NCBI GenBank assembly: GCA_933228675.1
Contig: OW121741.1
Location: 57,004,134 to 57,068,133, forward strand
From: Stomorhina lunata
Lineage: Eukaryota > Arthropoda > Insecta > Diptera > Rhiniidae
DNA: 64,000 bases
Direction of reading: 5' to 3'
Under the pieces are notes generated by a model. It was not told the DNA's origin. It did no database searches and saw nothing but the letters and a program-made list of their open reading frames with translations. The position numbers and the translations under genes are program-made. Positions 53,304 to 63,534 of this stretch are shown one piece after another (the stretch's first letter is position 1; each line of letters opens with the position of its first letter).

Positions 53304-54788
53304 CTAAACTGTTGTGTTTTTTTTTTTACATTTTCTACAGGAACTTGATGTGCATTGTCGTGACATATGATCACCCTTGAAACAGTTAACACAGAGTTTC
53401 TGTTGCTGTATCCACCTTAATCGTTCGGGCACTGACCACGATAAAAACCGGTTGCAATAATACAACTGATGAATTCCATTGTTGCATAATTTGCAATGGT
53501 TATTGTCTTTAGAAGCGGTTGCTGCAGATAAAGTTCTTTTTGGAGTAGTTTGTGTTCTTCCGACGGCTTCTAATGACTGAAATCTGGTTTCCAGGAATCC
53601 CAAAAGTTCTTCTAATGATGGTAATGATCTTGGTAGCTGTACGGACTGTTCATATAATATGTGCGTTCCATGGTCTAGTTTCTTTAATAATATGTTGACC
53701 AATATGGGGTCCCACGTCGATGTATTAATGTTCAAATTGTTGAGTGCTGCACAGCATTCGCGTGTTGTGTCGTGCAACCCCTTTATAGCTGCAGAAGAGG
53801 GGTTCTCAGCTATTTTTGGCTGATTCAACAATCTGTTTATGATGTTATTTGTCAATATTCGTGGATTATTAAAGCGGTCTTGCAGTGTTTTCCAAGCCGT
53901 TTCGTAGTTAGTTTCCGTTAATGAAAGGTTCTGTATTAATCTTGCGGCTTCTCCGGATATGTTTGTCTTTAAAAACCACATTTTCTGGATAGCTGGCATT
54001 GCCTTCTTGTGTATCATCTCGTTGAACATATCATAAAAAGGTTGCCAATTCATGTAATCCCCATTAAAATTTGGTATTGTTACCTTTGGAAGATATTGTG
54101 TGTGGTTATCCTGTTGGAATGTTGGTTGATTGATTGGTTCTGGAATTAAAGTTGCCTTTAGGCCTTCAATTTGCATTATCTTGTTCGTGATTTCTGTTTG
54201 TTGGGTTAAGAATGCATGTATGTCGTGCTCGATATTTTCGCTGCATAATTTGTCTTGCAATTGCTGCATCGTTTTCATGTTGTACTCGACTTCCTTTTGT
54301 ATGACGTCTAGTTGCTGCCTTGAGTACTGGAATTCGCTTGCTAGTATGTCGTCCAGTGTGCTCATGATTTTGGATATTGTGGCGTCTCGCATTTTTAGTA
54401 GATTGTGTTTCACTTCTTCTGTGACATACTGGCCACCTGAGATGCCTTCTGATGTGTTTCTTGCGGTTGGCACTGGTTTGGTGTTTGAGGACGACAGTTT
54501 CATTATTTCCATTTCAATATATTCAATTGACGCATTGTATTTTGCTCCAGTTGATTTGTATAGATTCGTTACAATATAAGGATCCAGTTCTGATAAGGTT
54601 GGGTCGCCACGAATTCTATTTTCTGCTTTCTCAAATACCTGCCATTGGGCAATGAGTTCGTTCTTTTTGCCTTCATAAAATTCTTTAGTTCTTCTCTCAA
54701 TTGAGGCTTTTTTTATGGTCGAAATTATTTTTTCAATACCACTTGCCCTTGCCTGTTGCTGAACGATAAGATCCTGAAGGGTTGTCAT
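53304..54788 (-). CDS. BEL/Pao gag
   Basis: From the ATG at 54788 (MTTLQDLIVQQQARASGIEK) a coiled N-terminal part is followed by a DUF1759-like capsid region (LPKVTIPNFNGDYMNWQPFY, AARLIQNLSLTETNYETAWK). Cysteine-rich nucleocapsid motifs come last (CKLCNNGIHQLYYC, CVNCFKGDHMSRQC, CRKCKKK). It ends with a stop just after an A11 run (53317-53327 on the plus strand as T11). The protease continues in the next frame. An in-frame extension above 54788 exists but is not needed. Confidence 0.88.
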   Translation of the reverse strand: MTTLQDLIVQQQARASGIEKIISTIKKASIERRTKEFYEGKKNELIAQWQVFEKAENRIRGDPTLSELDPYIVTNLYKSTGAKYNASIEYIEMEIMKLSSSNTKPVPTARNTSEGISGGQYVTEEVKHNLLKMRDATISKIMSTLDDILASEFQYSRQQLDVIQKEVEYNMKTMQQLQDKLCSENIEHDIHAFLTQQTEITNKIMQIEGLKATLIPEPINQPTFQQDNHTQYLPKVTIPNFNGDYMNWQPFYDMFNEMIHKKAMPAIQKMWFLKTNISGEAARLIQNLSLTETNYETAWKTLQDRFNNPRILTNNIINRLLNQPKIAENPSSAAIKGLHDTTRECCAALNNLNINTSTWDPILVNILLKKLDHGTHILYEQSVQLPRSLPSLEELLGFLETRFQSLEAVGRTQTTPKRTLSAATASKDNNHCKLCNNGIHQLYYCNRFLSWSVPERLRWIQQQKLCVNCFKGDHMSRQCTSSSCRKCKKKNTTV

Positions 54789-54988
54789 GTTGACTGTGTA
54801 TTTTAGACTATGTCGCCTTTTTTTTGATATTACCACTTGTGGGGTAAATTCTGATTACTTCAAGTTGTCCTGATCCTTGAATTAAGACTCCAGAAATTTG
54901 AAGGATGTGTGTTGCTCTTTTTATGCTATCAAGTTCCTTACTGCTGGTGGTAGGAGACTTTTAAACACAAAAGAAAGGGGTCACCAAA

Positions 54989-55414
54989 TGTTGAGATTGA
55001 CAATAGATTCAACACAAGCACATGAACTTGTATTAAAACTATTTTTATTTGTCGAATGTTCTTCAAGTACTTTAACCTGAAGAACTCAATGTTAATAATA
55101 ATTACACCTTTTAAATTTGGGTTATTACTGACACAAGAATTTATTTGTTCAATTGGTTTTATACAAATTAATTACAAAAGAAATTTAATACAAAATGACT
55201 CAACAATAATTGCATTTCTGCAATTGAACAATTTTCTTGGTTAATGCCCTAGTTATTATATTTTTCTGTGTTAATGCGGAAATTAAATAATTGCAAGAGT
55301 TGCAAATTAATATAATTAATAATACCTTAAATGTAGGTTACAACAATAACACAAATAATATTATTAATAATGTAATAAATGTAATAAATTAATATGTTGA
55401 CCTAAGTGTCAACA
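54989..55414 (-). repeat. BEL/Pao 5' LTR
   Basis: 426 bp, upstream in the minus-strand sense. It is followed, after two bases, by the primer-binding site. It drives transcription of the element towards lower coordinates. Confidence 0.95.
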
Positions 55415-56904
55415 ATGCCTTTATTACTTCCATAAGGAATCGGCTTGCAGATGCAATAAACAACAACGGTTCCAGTATAAATGAAATTTCCAGGAGTGTT
55501 ACACAAGTATACAATGATGTTGGTCAGCAAATCCTAGGATTTAAAAATCACAAAAGAAAAATCTGGATAACGCAGGCAACATGGGACTTAGTAGAACAAC
55601 GCAGATCCATAAGAAATAAAATGCTAAATGAAAAAGGAGACGATGGAGCCCTCAGTGCAACATATCGTGATTTATCCAACAAAATAAAAAAGTCCGCCAG
55701 AAGGGACAAGAGAATGTGGATAGACGAGCAAGCGAGCCAAGCTGAATCAGCTGCAAGCAAAGGCGATATGAAGACCTTGTATAATATATCAAGGGCGTTG
55801 TGTGGCAAACCTACTTATAGCAACAGTCCCATCTTGAGTAGTAGTGGCACACTCCTTTTAACTGCGGATGAACAACTAATACGCTGGATGGAGCACTTCA
55901 AGTCAACACTCAACAACCCGATTGGATTAACACCACTGGCTGAAGCGCATAATGAAACCAACCATGACAGTATATTCAGAGGAATTTCTGACAGTCCGCC
56001 AACAATACAAGAAGTGAAGAACGCTATTAAAGCCCTTAAACGCAACAAGGCCCCAGGCAATGACAATATTTCAGCGGAGATGCTCTTATGTGATGTTAAA
56101 GGATCGTCGAGATTGTGGCATCCATATGTGCGTAAAATATGGGAAGAAGAAGCTCTGCCAACCTCTTGGAATGAAGGTATACTAGTCAAAATACCAAAAA
56201 AGGGCGACCCCAAAGACTGCAATAACTACAGGGGTATAACACATCTACCAATACCGAGTAAAATACTAAGTCGTGTAATCTTGAACAGAATATCCGACGC
56301 AGTTTCCTCTACACTCCGCGAAAATCAATTTGGGTTCAGAGAAAACCGTTCTTGTGTTGATCTAATCAACACAGTAAGAATAGTATTAGAGCAGTGTAAT
56401 GAATTCCGCACTCCCATTTACCTAGCGTTTATCGACTTTATGAAGGCCTTCGACAGTGTCAATAGAAGCTATCTATGGAGAATTTTAGAAAATCGTAACA
56501 TGCCGACGAAAATTCTCAACTTAATCCGGGCAATGTACGTTGATTTTAAATGTCGAGTCCTACACAAGGGCAAACTATCAGATCCGTTCGATGTTACTAC
56601 TGGAGTAAGGCAAGGATGTATATTATCACCTATACTTTTCATCCTCGTCATCGACAACATAATGCGTACGGCTCTAAATGGTAGACATGGTATCCAATGG
56701 ACACCCTTTCAACAACTTGAGGACTTGGAATATGCCGACGACGTATGTCTTCTAAGCCAAAGCTCTGACCACCTTCAAGAGAATACTAACGCTATTACTG
56801 CTGAATCTCGTATAGCTGGTCTTGAAATTAATATTTCCAAGACAAAGATTATGCCCGGAGGCTATGGCGCAAACCCGTTGACACACATCAATGTGTTCCT
56901 CTGA
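55415..56904 (+). pseudogene. LINE reverse transcriptase half, 3'-truncated
   Basis: The frame continues from the endonuclease half with FITSIRNRLADAINNNGSS. RT motifs follow: NKAPGNDNISAEML, DCNNYRGITHLPIPSKILSR, FGFRENRSCVDLINTV, LAFIDFMKAFDSVNR, GVRQGCILSPILF and LEYADDVCLLS. It runs to SKTKIMPGG, where it passes into errantivirus sequence near 56895. The thumb and C-terminal parts are missing. The open frame has no stop before the junction. Confidence 0.82.
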
Positions 56905-57166
56905 AATTTTTTTTCTCTAAACTCAAAAAAATATGAACCGTTTTCTTTTAAAATTTTTAAAGCTGACTTATAATCTGAGACAGGTTGGGAATTAAGTAAG
57001 GCACATATATGATAAGGCAAATTCTTTCTTAATACTTCTAGACCAAATCTATCAACTTCTAATTTATAAATTGTTTTTCTGGTTTCTGTTTCTTCACTCA
57101 ATTTAATACAATCCTTAATGTTACATATTTTGCTATTTAAAGTATCACAAAAATTCTTAACGCTAT
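56900..57166 (-). pseudogene. Gag fragment of the errantivirus-type element
   Basis: A minus-strand frame of about 85 codons (ETETRKTIYKLEVDRFGLEV, NLPYHICALLNSQP, YKSALKILKENG) looks like a retroelement Gag capsid segment. Its position upstream of the protease piece at 45600, in the same orientation, joins it to the errantivirus relic split by the LINE. It is cut on one side by the LINE (about 56895) and on the other by a dispersed repeat at 57166. Confidence 0.6.
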
Positions 57167-57526
57167 TTTTATACCCTTCACCAATAGGTGAAAGGGTATT
57201 ATAAGTTTGTGATTCCGTTTGTAATTTTTTTATTAGTGATCGTAGACCCCATAAAAATTATACCGATCGACTCAGAATCGGGAGGAGAATCGATGCGATG
57301 TCCGTCTGTCTGTCTGTCCGTCCGTCTGTCTGTCTGTTGAAATCAAGTTTCTGAAGCCCCTGGAGGGTGGACCTACATAAATTATATAACAGATTTTAGG
57401 AAATTCTCCCACAACGAACGCTATTAAATTTCATTAAAATCGGTTTATAAACACCGAAAATATCGAAAAAATACCAAAAATTAGACGAAAATTTTAAAAT
57501 TTTTGATTGAAACACACTTTTAAATA
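57165..57526 (+). repeat. Dispersed repeat of the 'TACCCTTCACC' family (copy 4)
   Basis: It starts ATACCCTTCACCAATAGGTG and has AGAATCGGGAGGAGAATCGA and a CCGTCTGTCTGTCTGT run. It matches, inverted, the copies at 60880-61235 and 61394-61765. It cuts the gag fragment of the errantivirus relic. Confidence 0.82.
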
Positions 57527-58689
57527 ACAAGTAAGAGTGGTATATTCGGCTTTGCCGAATCTTGGATACCCTTCACCAATGGCGTTGCAAAAGTACTTAA
57601 TGTAATTCCTAGCAAAATTTGGTTATACTAGTATTATATGCAAAGAGTCTTTAAAATTAAGAGTCGGAAAAAGAAAAGCTTTTCGGTGGCGTCATCATCT
57701 AGAATAGTTATGCACCCAAAGGTTAGGTTGGGCAGGTTGGGCTTTAACAATGATAAGCCTTAAAATTATAGGGTATACACTCATAGTTTTAGATACATAC
57801 GTGAAATATATAGCTTTTGAATGGATGGATAACAGCTTTGTCGGAAAAGTTATTAAAGATTTACTTATTAATCTGAAGTTAATTAATTAAAATGAACACT
57901 TCATCAATAATATTTGGGATGTATTGTTCTTTCGATCTGTCCGATGGATGTTTGGAAAGTTTTTCTCAAGTTCCTTGTGCAATTTTAATGTGATTTAATT
58001 TATCAGCATTAAATCGATTCCCGGTCGGGGTTATATGGGAGATTTCACTAAATGTGAATAGAGCTCGCCCATTTTCAATATTGAACTTTTCAAGAGATCA
58101 GAAATACTTTTGTCAAATGTTGTCCCTCTAGAAAGTTTATTTTAGGCGCTATCGCCCTGAATATCAATATTGTACAACGTCTTAATACTAAATGTCATCA
58201 TCGTATCTTAGGCGAAGTTATAAGGGATCAATTGTCAAACGTGAACGGATTTCTCCCAATTGCAATAAAAAATTTAAATTTTTGTTGATATGTGAGATAC
58301 TTACATATATATGTAGGTTTTGAACGGATATCATGTAGTTAGCTGCATTTTTGTACTTCCTAGGAAGATTACCTATAATTTGATATATAATACATTCTCA
58401 AATGTTATCATAGTTTTCAAAAGTCAGACACAAAATTAAGATTATTGCTAAAATCAGATTTGTGGAGCTCCTGGATTTTACACAAAATTTTAGGATATTG
58501 TCCCACCCTGAATTTTATCATTGTCGATTAAAACACCATCGCTTAAACGCTAAATTATATCTACCACAAATTACCGAATGCATCAGGATTTAGGTAATCC
58601 CCTGCGAAGGACGCTATTAAATTTCATCAAAATAAACACCTGAGATATCGACAAATCAGGAGCTCCAAAAACTTGACTACAACTGAAAA
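57527..58689 (+). repeat. Tandem copy 1 of a ~1.2-1.5-kb repeat
   Basis: It begins AACAAGTAAGAGTGGTATAT and ATTCGGCTTTGCCGAAT (hairpin, 57544-57560), then TACCCTTCACCAATGG. It shares GACCCAAAGGTTAGGT-type text, GATCTGTCCGATGGATGT and TTCCTAGGAAGATTACC with the next copy, in the same orientation. No coding frame is supported. Confidence 0.82.
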
Positions 58690-60180
58690 AACAAGTAAGA
58701 GTGGTATATTCGGCTTTGCCGAATCTTGGATACCCTTCACCAATGGTGTTCCAAAAGTAAAGTACAAAATCGTAAGAATGTATTGATAATTATATAGTTT
58801 CTGATTACTGACTTAGTTGAGCCCCACACAAATGCTTCATATGTATATTATGTATGTAAGCAATATATGGTTATACTAGTATTATATGCAAAGAATCTTT
58901 AAAATTAAGATTCGGAAAACGAAAAGCTTTTTGGTAGCGTCATCATCTAAAATTGTTATGGACCCAAAGGTTAGGTTGGGCAGGTGGCTGATGTCGAAGG
59001 CAGCGTCACTTCGATTCTAAAGTGATATGTGTCTATTTTACGAACATTTAATAAAGTTCGATAGACCAGATAAACCATGCAGAAAAGATGCTTCAAAATG
59101 TAGATGCCCTTAGATTTACAAGAGCACATCGATTTGATAAAGATTAAGTTACCAAGTAACCCAAAAACACAGTGCCCAGTGAGGGTTGTGTACTTTAATT
59201 CATACGAATTATCCAACTATTAAAAGTTCATGATTAGTTATTTAAAACTCGGAACTGGTTTAGATCAAAGCTTTAACAATGATTGTCAATGTATATAAGC
59301 CTTAGAATTATAAGGTATACACTCTTAGTTTTAGATACATACGTGAAATATATAGTTTTCAAGTGAATGGATATCAGCTTTGGCGGAAAATTTATTGAAG
59401 ATTTACTTATTAATCTGTAGTTAACTAATTAAGATGAATACTTCAACAATAATATTTGGGATGTATTGTTCCTTCGATCTGTCCGATGGATGTGTGGAAA
59501 GTTTTGCTCTAGTTCTTTGTGCAATTATAATTATCAGCATTAAAGTGATTCCTGGTCGGGGTTATATGGGAGATAACAGTAAATGTGAACCGAGCTCGCC
59601 CATTTTCAATGCCGAACTTTCCAAAATATCAGAAATACTTTTGTCAAATGTTGTCTCTCTAGAAAGTTTATTTTAGGCGCTATCGCCCTGAATAACGATA
59701 TTTTACAACGTCTTTATACTAAATGCCATCATCGTATCTGTTATAATAGATAGATAATTATAATTAATTAGATAATTAGATAATTATAATTTGTCATTTA
59801 TTAGCTACTAAGAGATTGCCTTAGGCGAACTTATACGGGAGCAATTGTCAAACGTGAACGGATTTCTCCCAATTGCAATTAAAAAATTTAAATTTTCGTT
59901 GATATGTGAGATACATACATACATATGTAGGTTTTGAACGGATATCATGTACTTAGCTGCATTTTTGTACTTCCTAGGAAGATTACCTATAATTTGTTTT
60001 AAAATACATACTCAAATGTTATCATAATGTTCAAAAAGCAGACACTAAATTATATCTACCACAAATTACCGTGTGCATCATAATTCAGGTAATCCGCTGC
60101 GGAGAACGCTATTAAATTTGATCAAAATAAACATCTAAAATATCGACAAAACAGGAGCTCCAAAAACTTGACTACAACAG
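58690..60180 (+). repeat. Tandem copy 2 of the same repeat, also left arm of a large palindrome
   Basis: It begins with AACAAGTAAGAGTGGTATAT again (hairpin 58708-58724). The part from about 58930 onward has an inverted counterpart at 61762-63530. An inserted AT stretch near 59750 (GATAGATAATTATAATTAAT) is absent from copy 1 but present in the inverted copy. Confidence 0.82.
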
Positions 60181-60182
60181 AA

Positions 60183-60300
60183 AAAAAGACAGACAAGTAG
60201 ACGGACGGACGGTCAGACAGGTAGACGGACGGACGGACGGACGGACAGACAGGTAGACGAACGGACGGACAAACAGACGGACGGACGTCGCGAAATCGAT
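60183..60300. repeat. GACGGACGGACA-type microsatellite
   Basis: Runs of GACGGACGGACGGACGGACA and CAGGTAGACGGACGG repeat for about 115 bp in the left arm; the counterpart lies at 62325-62400. The cysteine- or proline-rich frames here are simple-repeat products. Confidence 0.85.
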
Positions 60301-60860
60301 TCTCCTGCCAATTCTGAGTCGATCGGTACAATTTGAATGGTATTTATAATCAGATTTGTGGAATTTATATATCAGATTTTAGGAAATCCTCCCACAAAGA
60401 ACACTGTCAAATTTCATCACAATCGGTCCGTAAACAACTGAGATATCGCTGAAACAATACTTACAAAATGTAAACAAAATTTCTTAGACACGTACTTTGG
60501 GTAATTTGCTGTACATCACAAGTAGTGTTTTCGCGATATCTCAGTTGTTTATGGACCGCTTTCGATAAAATTTAATAATGTGCTTGGCGGGGGAATTTCC
60601 TAAAATCTGATATAAAATGTATGTATGTCCGTGCTCTACGAGGATGGTTTTTCCTATTTCTGCATTTCATTTTTTCAATAAACATTCCCTAATGCGTACT
60701 TTGGGCAATTTGCGATACATCAAATTTAGTGTTTTGGCGGTATCTCAGTTGTTTATGGACCGATTTTGATAAAATTTTACAGAGTGCTTTGGGGAACCAT
60801 TTCCTAAAATCTGATATATAATATATTATCACATGTACACCAGGAGTATCTTGTTTCTCT

Positions 60861-61060
60861 TGTTATTTTAAAGTGTGTTTCAATCAAAAATTTTAAAATT
60901 TTCGTCTAATTTTTGGTATTTTTTCGATATTTTCGGTGTTTATAAACCGACTTTAATGAAATTTAATAGCGTTCATTGCGGGAGAATTTCCTAAAATCTG
61001 GTATATAACTTATGTAGGTCCATCCTCCAGGGGCTTCAGAAACTTGATTTCAACAGACAG

Positions 61061-61095
<35 letters not shown>

Positions 61096-61596
61096 GACAT
61101 CGCTTAATCGATTCTCCTCCCGATTCTGAGTCGATCGGTATAATTTTTATGGGGTCTACGATCACTAATAAAAAAATTACAAACGGAATCACAAACTTTC
61201 ACCTATTGGTGAAGGGTATAAAAATTACAGACAGGTAGACGGACGGACAAAAAAACAGACGGACGGACGGACAAACAAACAGACGGACGGACAGACAGAC
61301 AAACAGACGGACGGACAGACAGACAAACAGACGGACGGACGGATATATAACATATTATCACATGTACACCAGGAGTATCATTTTTATCTTGTTATTTAAA
61401 AGTGTGTTTCAATCAAAAATTTTAAAATTTTCGTCTAATTTTTGGTATTTTTTCGATATTTTCGGTGTTTATTAATCGATTTTAATGAAATTTAATAGCG
61501 TTCATTGCGGGAGAATTTCCTAAAATCTGATATATAATTTATTTAAGTCCATCCTCCAGGGGCTTCAGAAACTTGATTTCAACAGACAGACAGACG

Positions 61597-61628
<32 letters not shown>

Positions 61629-61761
61629 GACATCGCTTAATCGATTCTCCTCCCGATTCTGAGTCGATCGGTATAACTTTTATGGGGTCTACGATCACTA
61701 ATAAAAATTACAAACGGAATCACAAACTTATAATACCCTTTCACCTATTGGTGAAGGGTAT
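60861..61761 (-). repeat. Two direct copies of the 'TACCCTTCACC' family at the palindrome centre
   Basis: 60880-61235 and 61394-61765 run in the same orientation, both starting GTGTGTTTCAATCAAAAATT and ending CACCTATTGGTGAAGGGTAT. A CAGACGGACGGACAGACAGA microsatellite (61225-61345) separates them. They are copies 5 and 6 of the family. Confidence 0.85.
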
Positions 61762-63534
61762 AATAAGAGAAACAAGGTACTCCTGGTGTACATGTGATAA
61801 TATATTATATATCAGATTGTAGGAAATGGTTCCCCAAAGCACTTAGCAAAATCGGTCTATAAACAACAGAGATACAGCCAAAACACTAAATTTGATGTAT
61901 CGCAAATTGCCCAAAGTACGCGTTAGAGAATGTTTGTTGAAACAATGAAATGCAGAAATAGGAAAAACCATCCTCCTGGAGCACGGACATACATAAATTT
62001 TATATCAGATTTTAGGAAATTCCCCCGCCAAGCACATTATAAAATTTTATCAAAAGCTGTCCATAAACAACTGAGATACCGCCAAAACACTACTTGTGAT
62101 GTACAGCAAATTGCCCAAAGTACGTGTCTAAGAAATTTTGTTGACATTTTGTAAATATTGTTTCAGCGATATCTCAGGTGTTTATGGACCGATTGTGATG
62201 AAATTTGACAGCGTTTTTTGTGGGAGGATTTCCTAAAATCTGATATAAACTCCACAAATCTGATTATGAATACCATTCAAGTTGTACCGATCGTCTCAGA
62301 ATCGGCAGGAGAATCGATTTCGCGACGTCCGTCCGTCTGTTTGTCCGTCCGTCCGTCTACCTGTCTGTCCGTCCGTCCGTCTACCTGTCTGTCCTTTTTT
62401 CTGTTGTAGTCAAGTTTTTGGAGCTCAGGGTGGGACGATATCCTAAAATTTTGTGTAAAATGCATATGGGCATACATTCCAGGAGCTCCACAAATCTGAT
62501 TTTAGCAGACAGACACACTGCATTTATCTTAATTCTATGTCTGACTTTTGAACTTTATGATTACATTTGAGTATGTATTATATATCAAATTATAGGTTAT
62601 CTTCCTAGGAAGTACAAAAATGCAGCTAAGTATATGATATCCGTTCAAAACCTACATATGTATGTATGTATCTCACATATCAACGAAAATTTAAATTCTT
62701 TAATTGCAATTGGGAGAAATCTGTTCACGTTTGACTATTGCTCCCGTATAACTTCGCCTAAGGCAATCTCTTAGTAGCTAATAAATGACAAATTATAATT
62801 ATCTATCTATTATAATAGATACGATGATGGCATTTAGTATAAAGGCGTTGTACAATATCGTTATTCAGGGCGATCTCTTGAAAATTTCGGCTTTGAAATT
62901 TTCAAATTTTCTGTTATCTCCCATATAACCCCGACCGGGAATCACTTTAATGCTGATAAATTAAATCACGTTATAATTGCACAAAGAACTAGAGCAAAAC
63001 TTTCCACATATCCATCGGACAGATCGAAATATTATTGTTGAAGTATTCATCTTAATTAGTTAACTAACTTCAGATTAATAAGTAAATCTTGAATAAATTT
63101 TCCGCCAAAGCTGATATCCATTCATAGCTAGCTATATATTTCACGTATGTATCTAAAACTAAGAGTGTATACCTTATAATTCTAAGGCTTGTATACATTG
63201 ACAATCATTGTTAAAACTTTGACCTAAATCAGTCCGCTAACTTCAGAGTTTTACATAACTAATCATTAACCTTTAATAGTTGGATAATTCGTATGAATTA
63301 AAGTACACAACCCTCACTGGGCACTGTGTTTTTGGGTTGTGTGCCAGAATACTTAATCTTCATCAAATCGATGTACTTTTGCAAATCTAAGGGCATCTAC
63401 ATTTTGAAGCATCTTTTCTGCATGGTTTATCTGGTCTATCGAACTTTAGAATCCAAGTGACGCTGCCTTATACATCAGCCACCTGCCCAACCTAACCTTT
63501 GGGTCCATAACTATTCTAGATGATGACGCCACCG

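Larger units (their letters stand above)
46987..55414 (-). mobile_element. BEL/Pao LTR retrotransposon with env-like region, recent insertion
   Basis: It is flanked by ATGCC (46982-46986, 55415-55419), a 5-bp duplication. The 426-bp LTRs (TGTTGAGATTGAC...GTGTCAACA) appear identical, so insertion was recent. On the minus strand: primer-binding site TGGTGACCCC (54977-54986), gag, protease, RT, RNase H, integrase, env-like, and a purine tract (47413-47423). Domain order with integrase after RNase H and FYVDDGM in the RT identify BEL/Pao. Two frame changes are seen, one of them in an A11 run, so it may be nearly intact. Confidence 0.95.
45601..56895 (+). mobile_element. Non-LTR retrotransposon of the 'craniofacial development protein 2-like' type, split by BEL
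   Basis: The two parts 45601-46986 and 55415-56895 give one LINE of about 2.9 kb: a 5' region, then AP endonuclease and RT in one frame. The frame joins exactly when the BEL element and one copy of its 5-bp duplication are removed. The RT stops after the YADD region with no thumb or 3' end. The family is often auto-annotated as craniofacial development protein 2; the clade is probably RTE-related, which is not certain from motifs alone. Confidence 0.82.
58930..63530. repeat. Large palindrome: arms 58930-60860 and 61762-63530
   Basis: The left arm of about 1.9 kb and right arm of about 1.8 kb are reverse complements along most of their length. Matching points include AGGTTAGGTTGGGCAGGTGG near 58970 and its complement near 63485; CATTTATTAGCTACTAAGAG near 59800 and 62775; and GTACACCAGGAGTA near 60840 and 61780. 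The centre (60861-61761) holds two direct copies of another repeat. The outer right end is cut by the mariner at about 63535. Confidence 0.85.

Noticed and set aside
60122..60331. Proline/serine/valine-rich small protein
   Set aside because: It is the translation of the GACGGA microsatellite.
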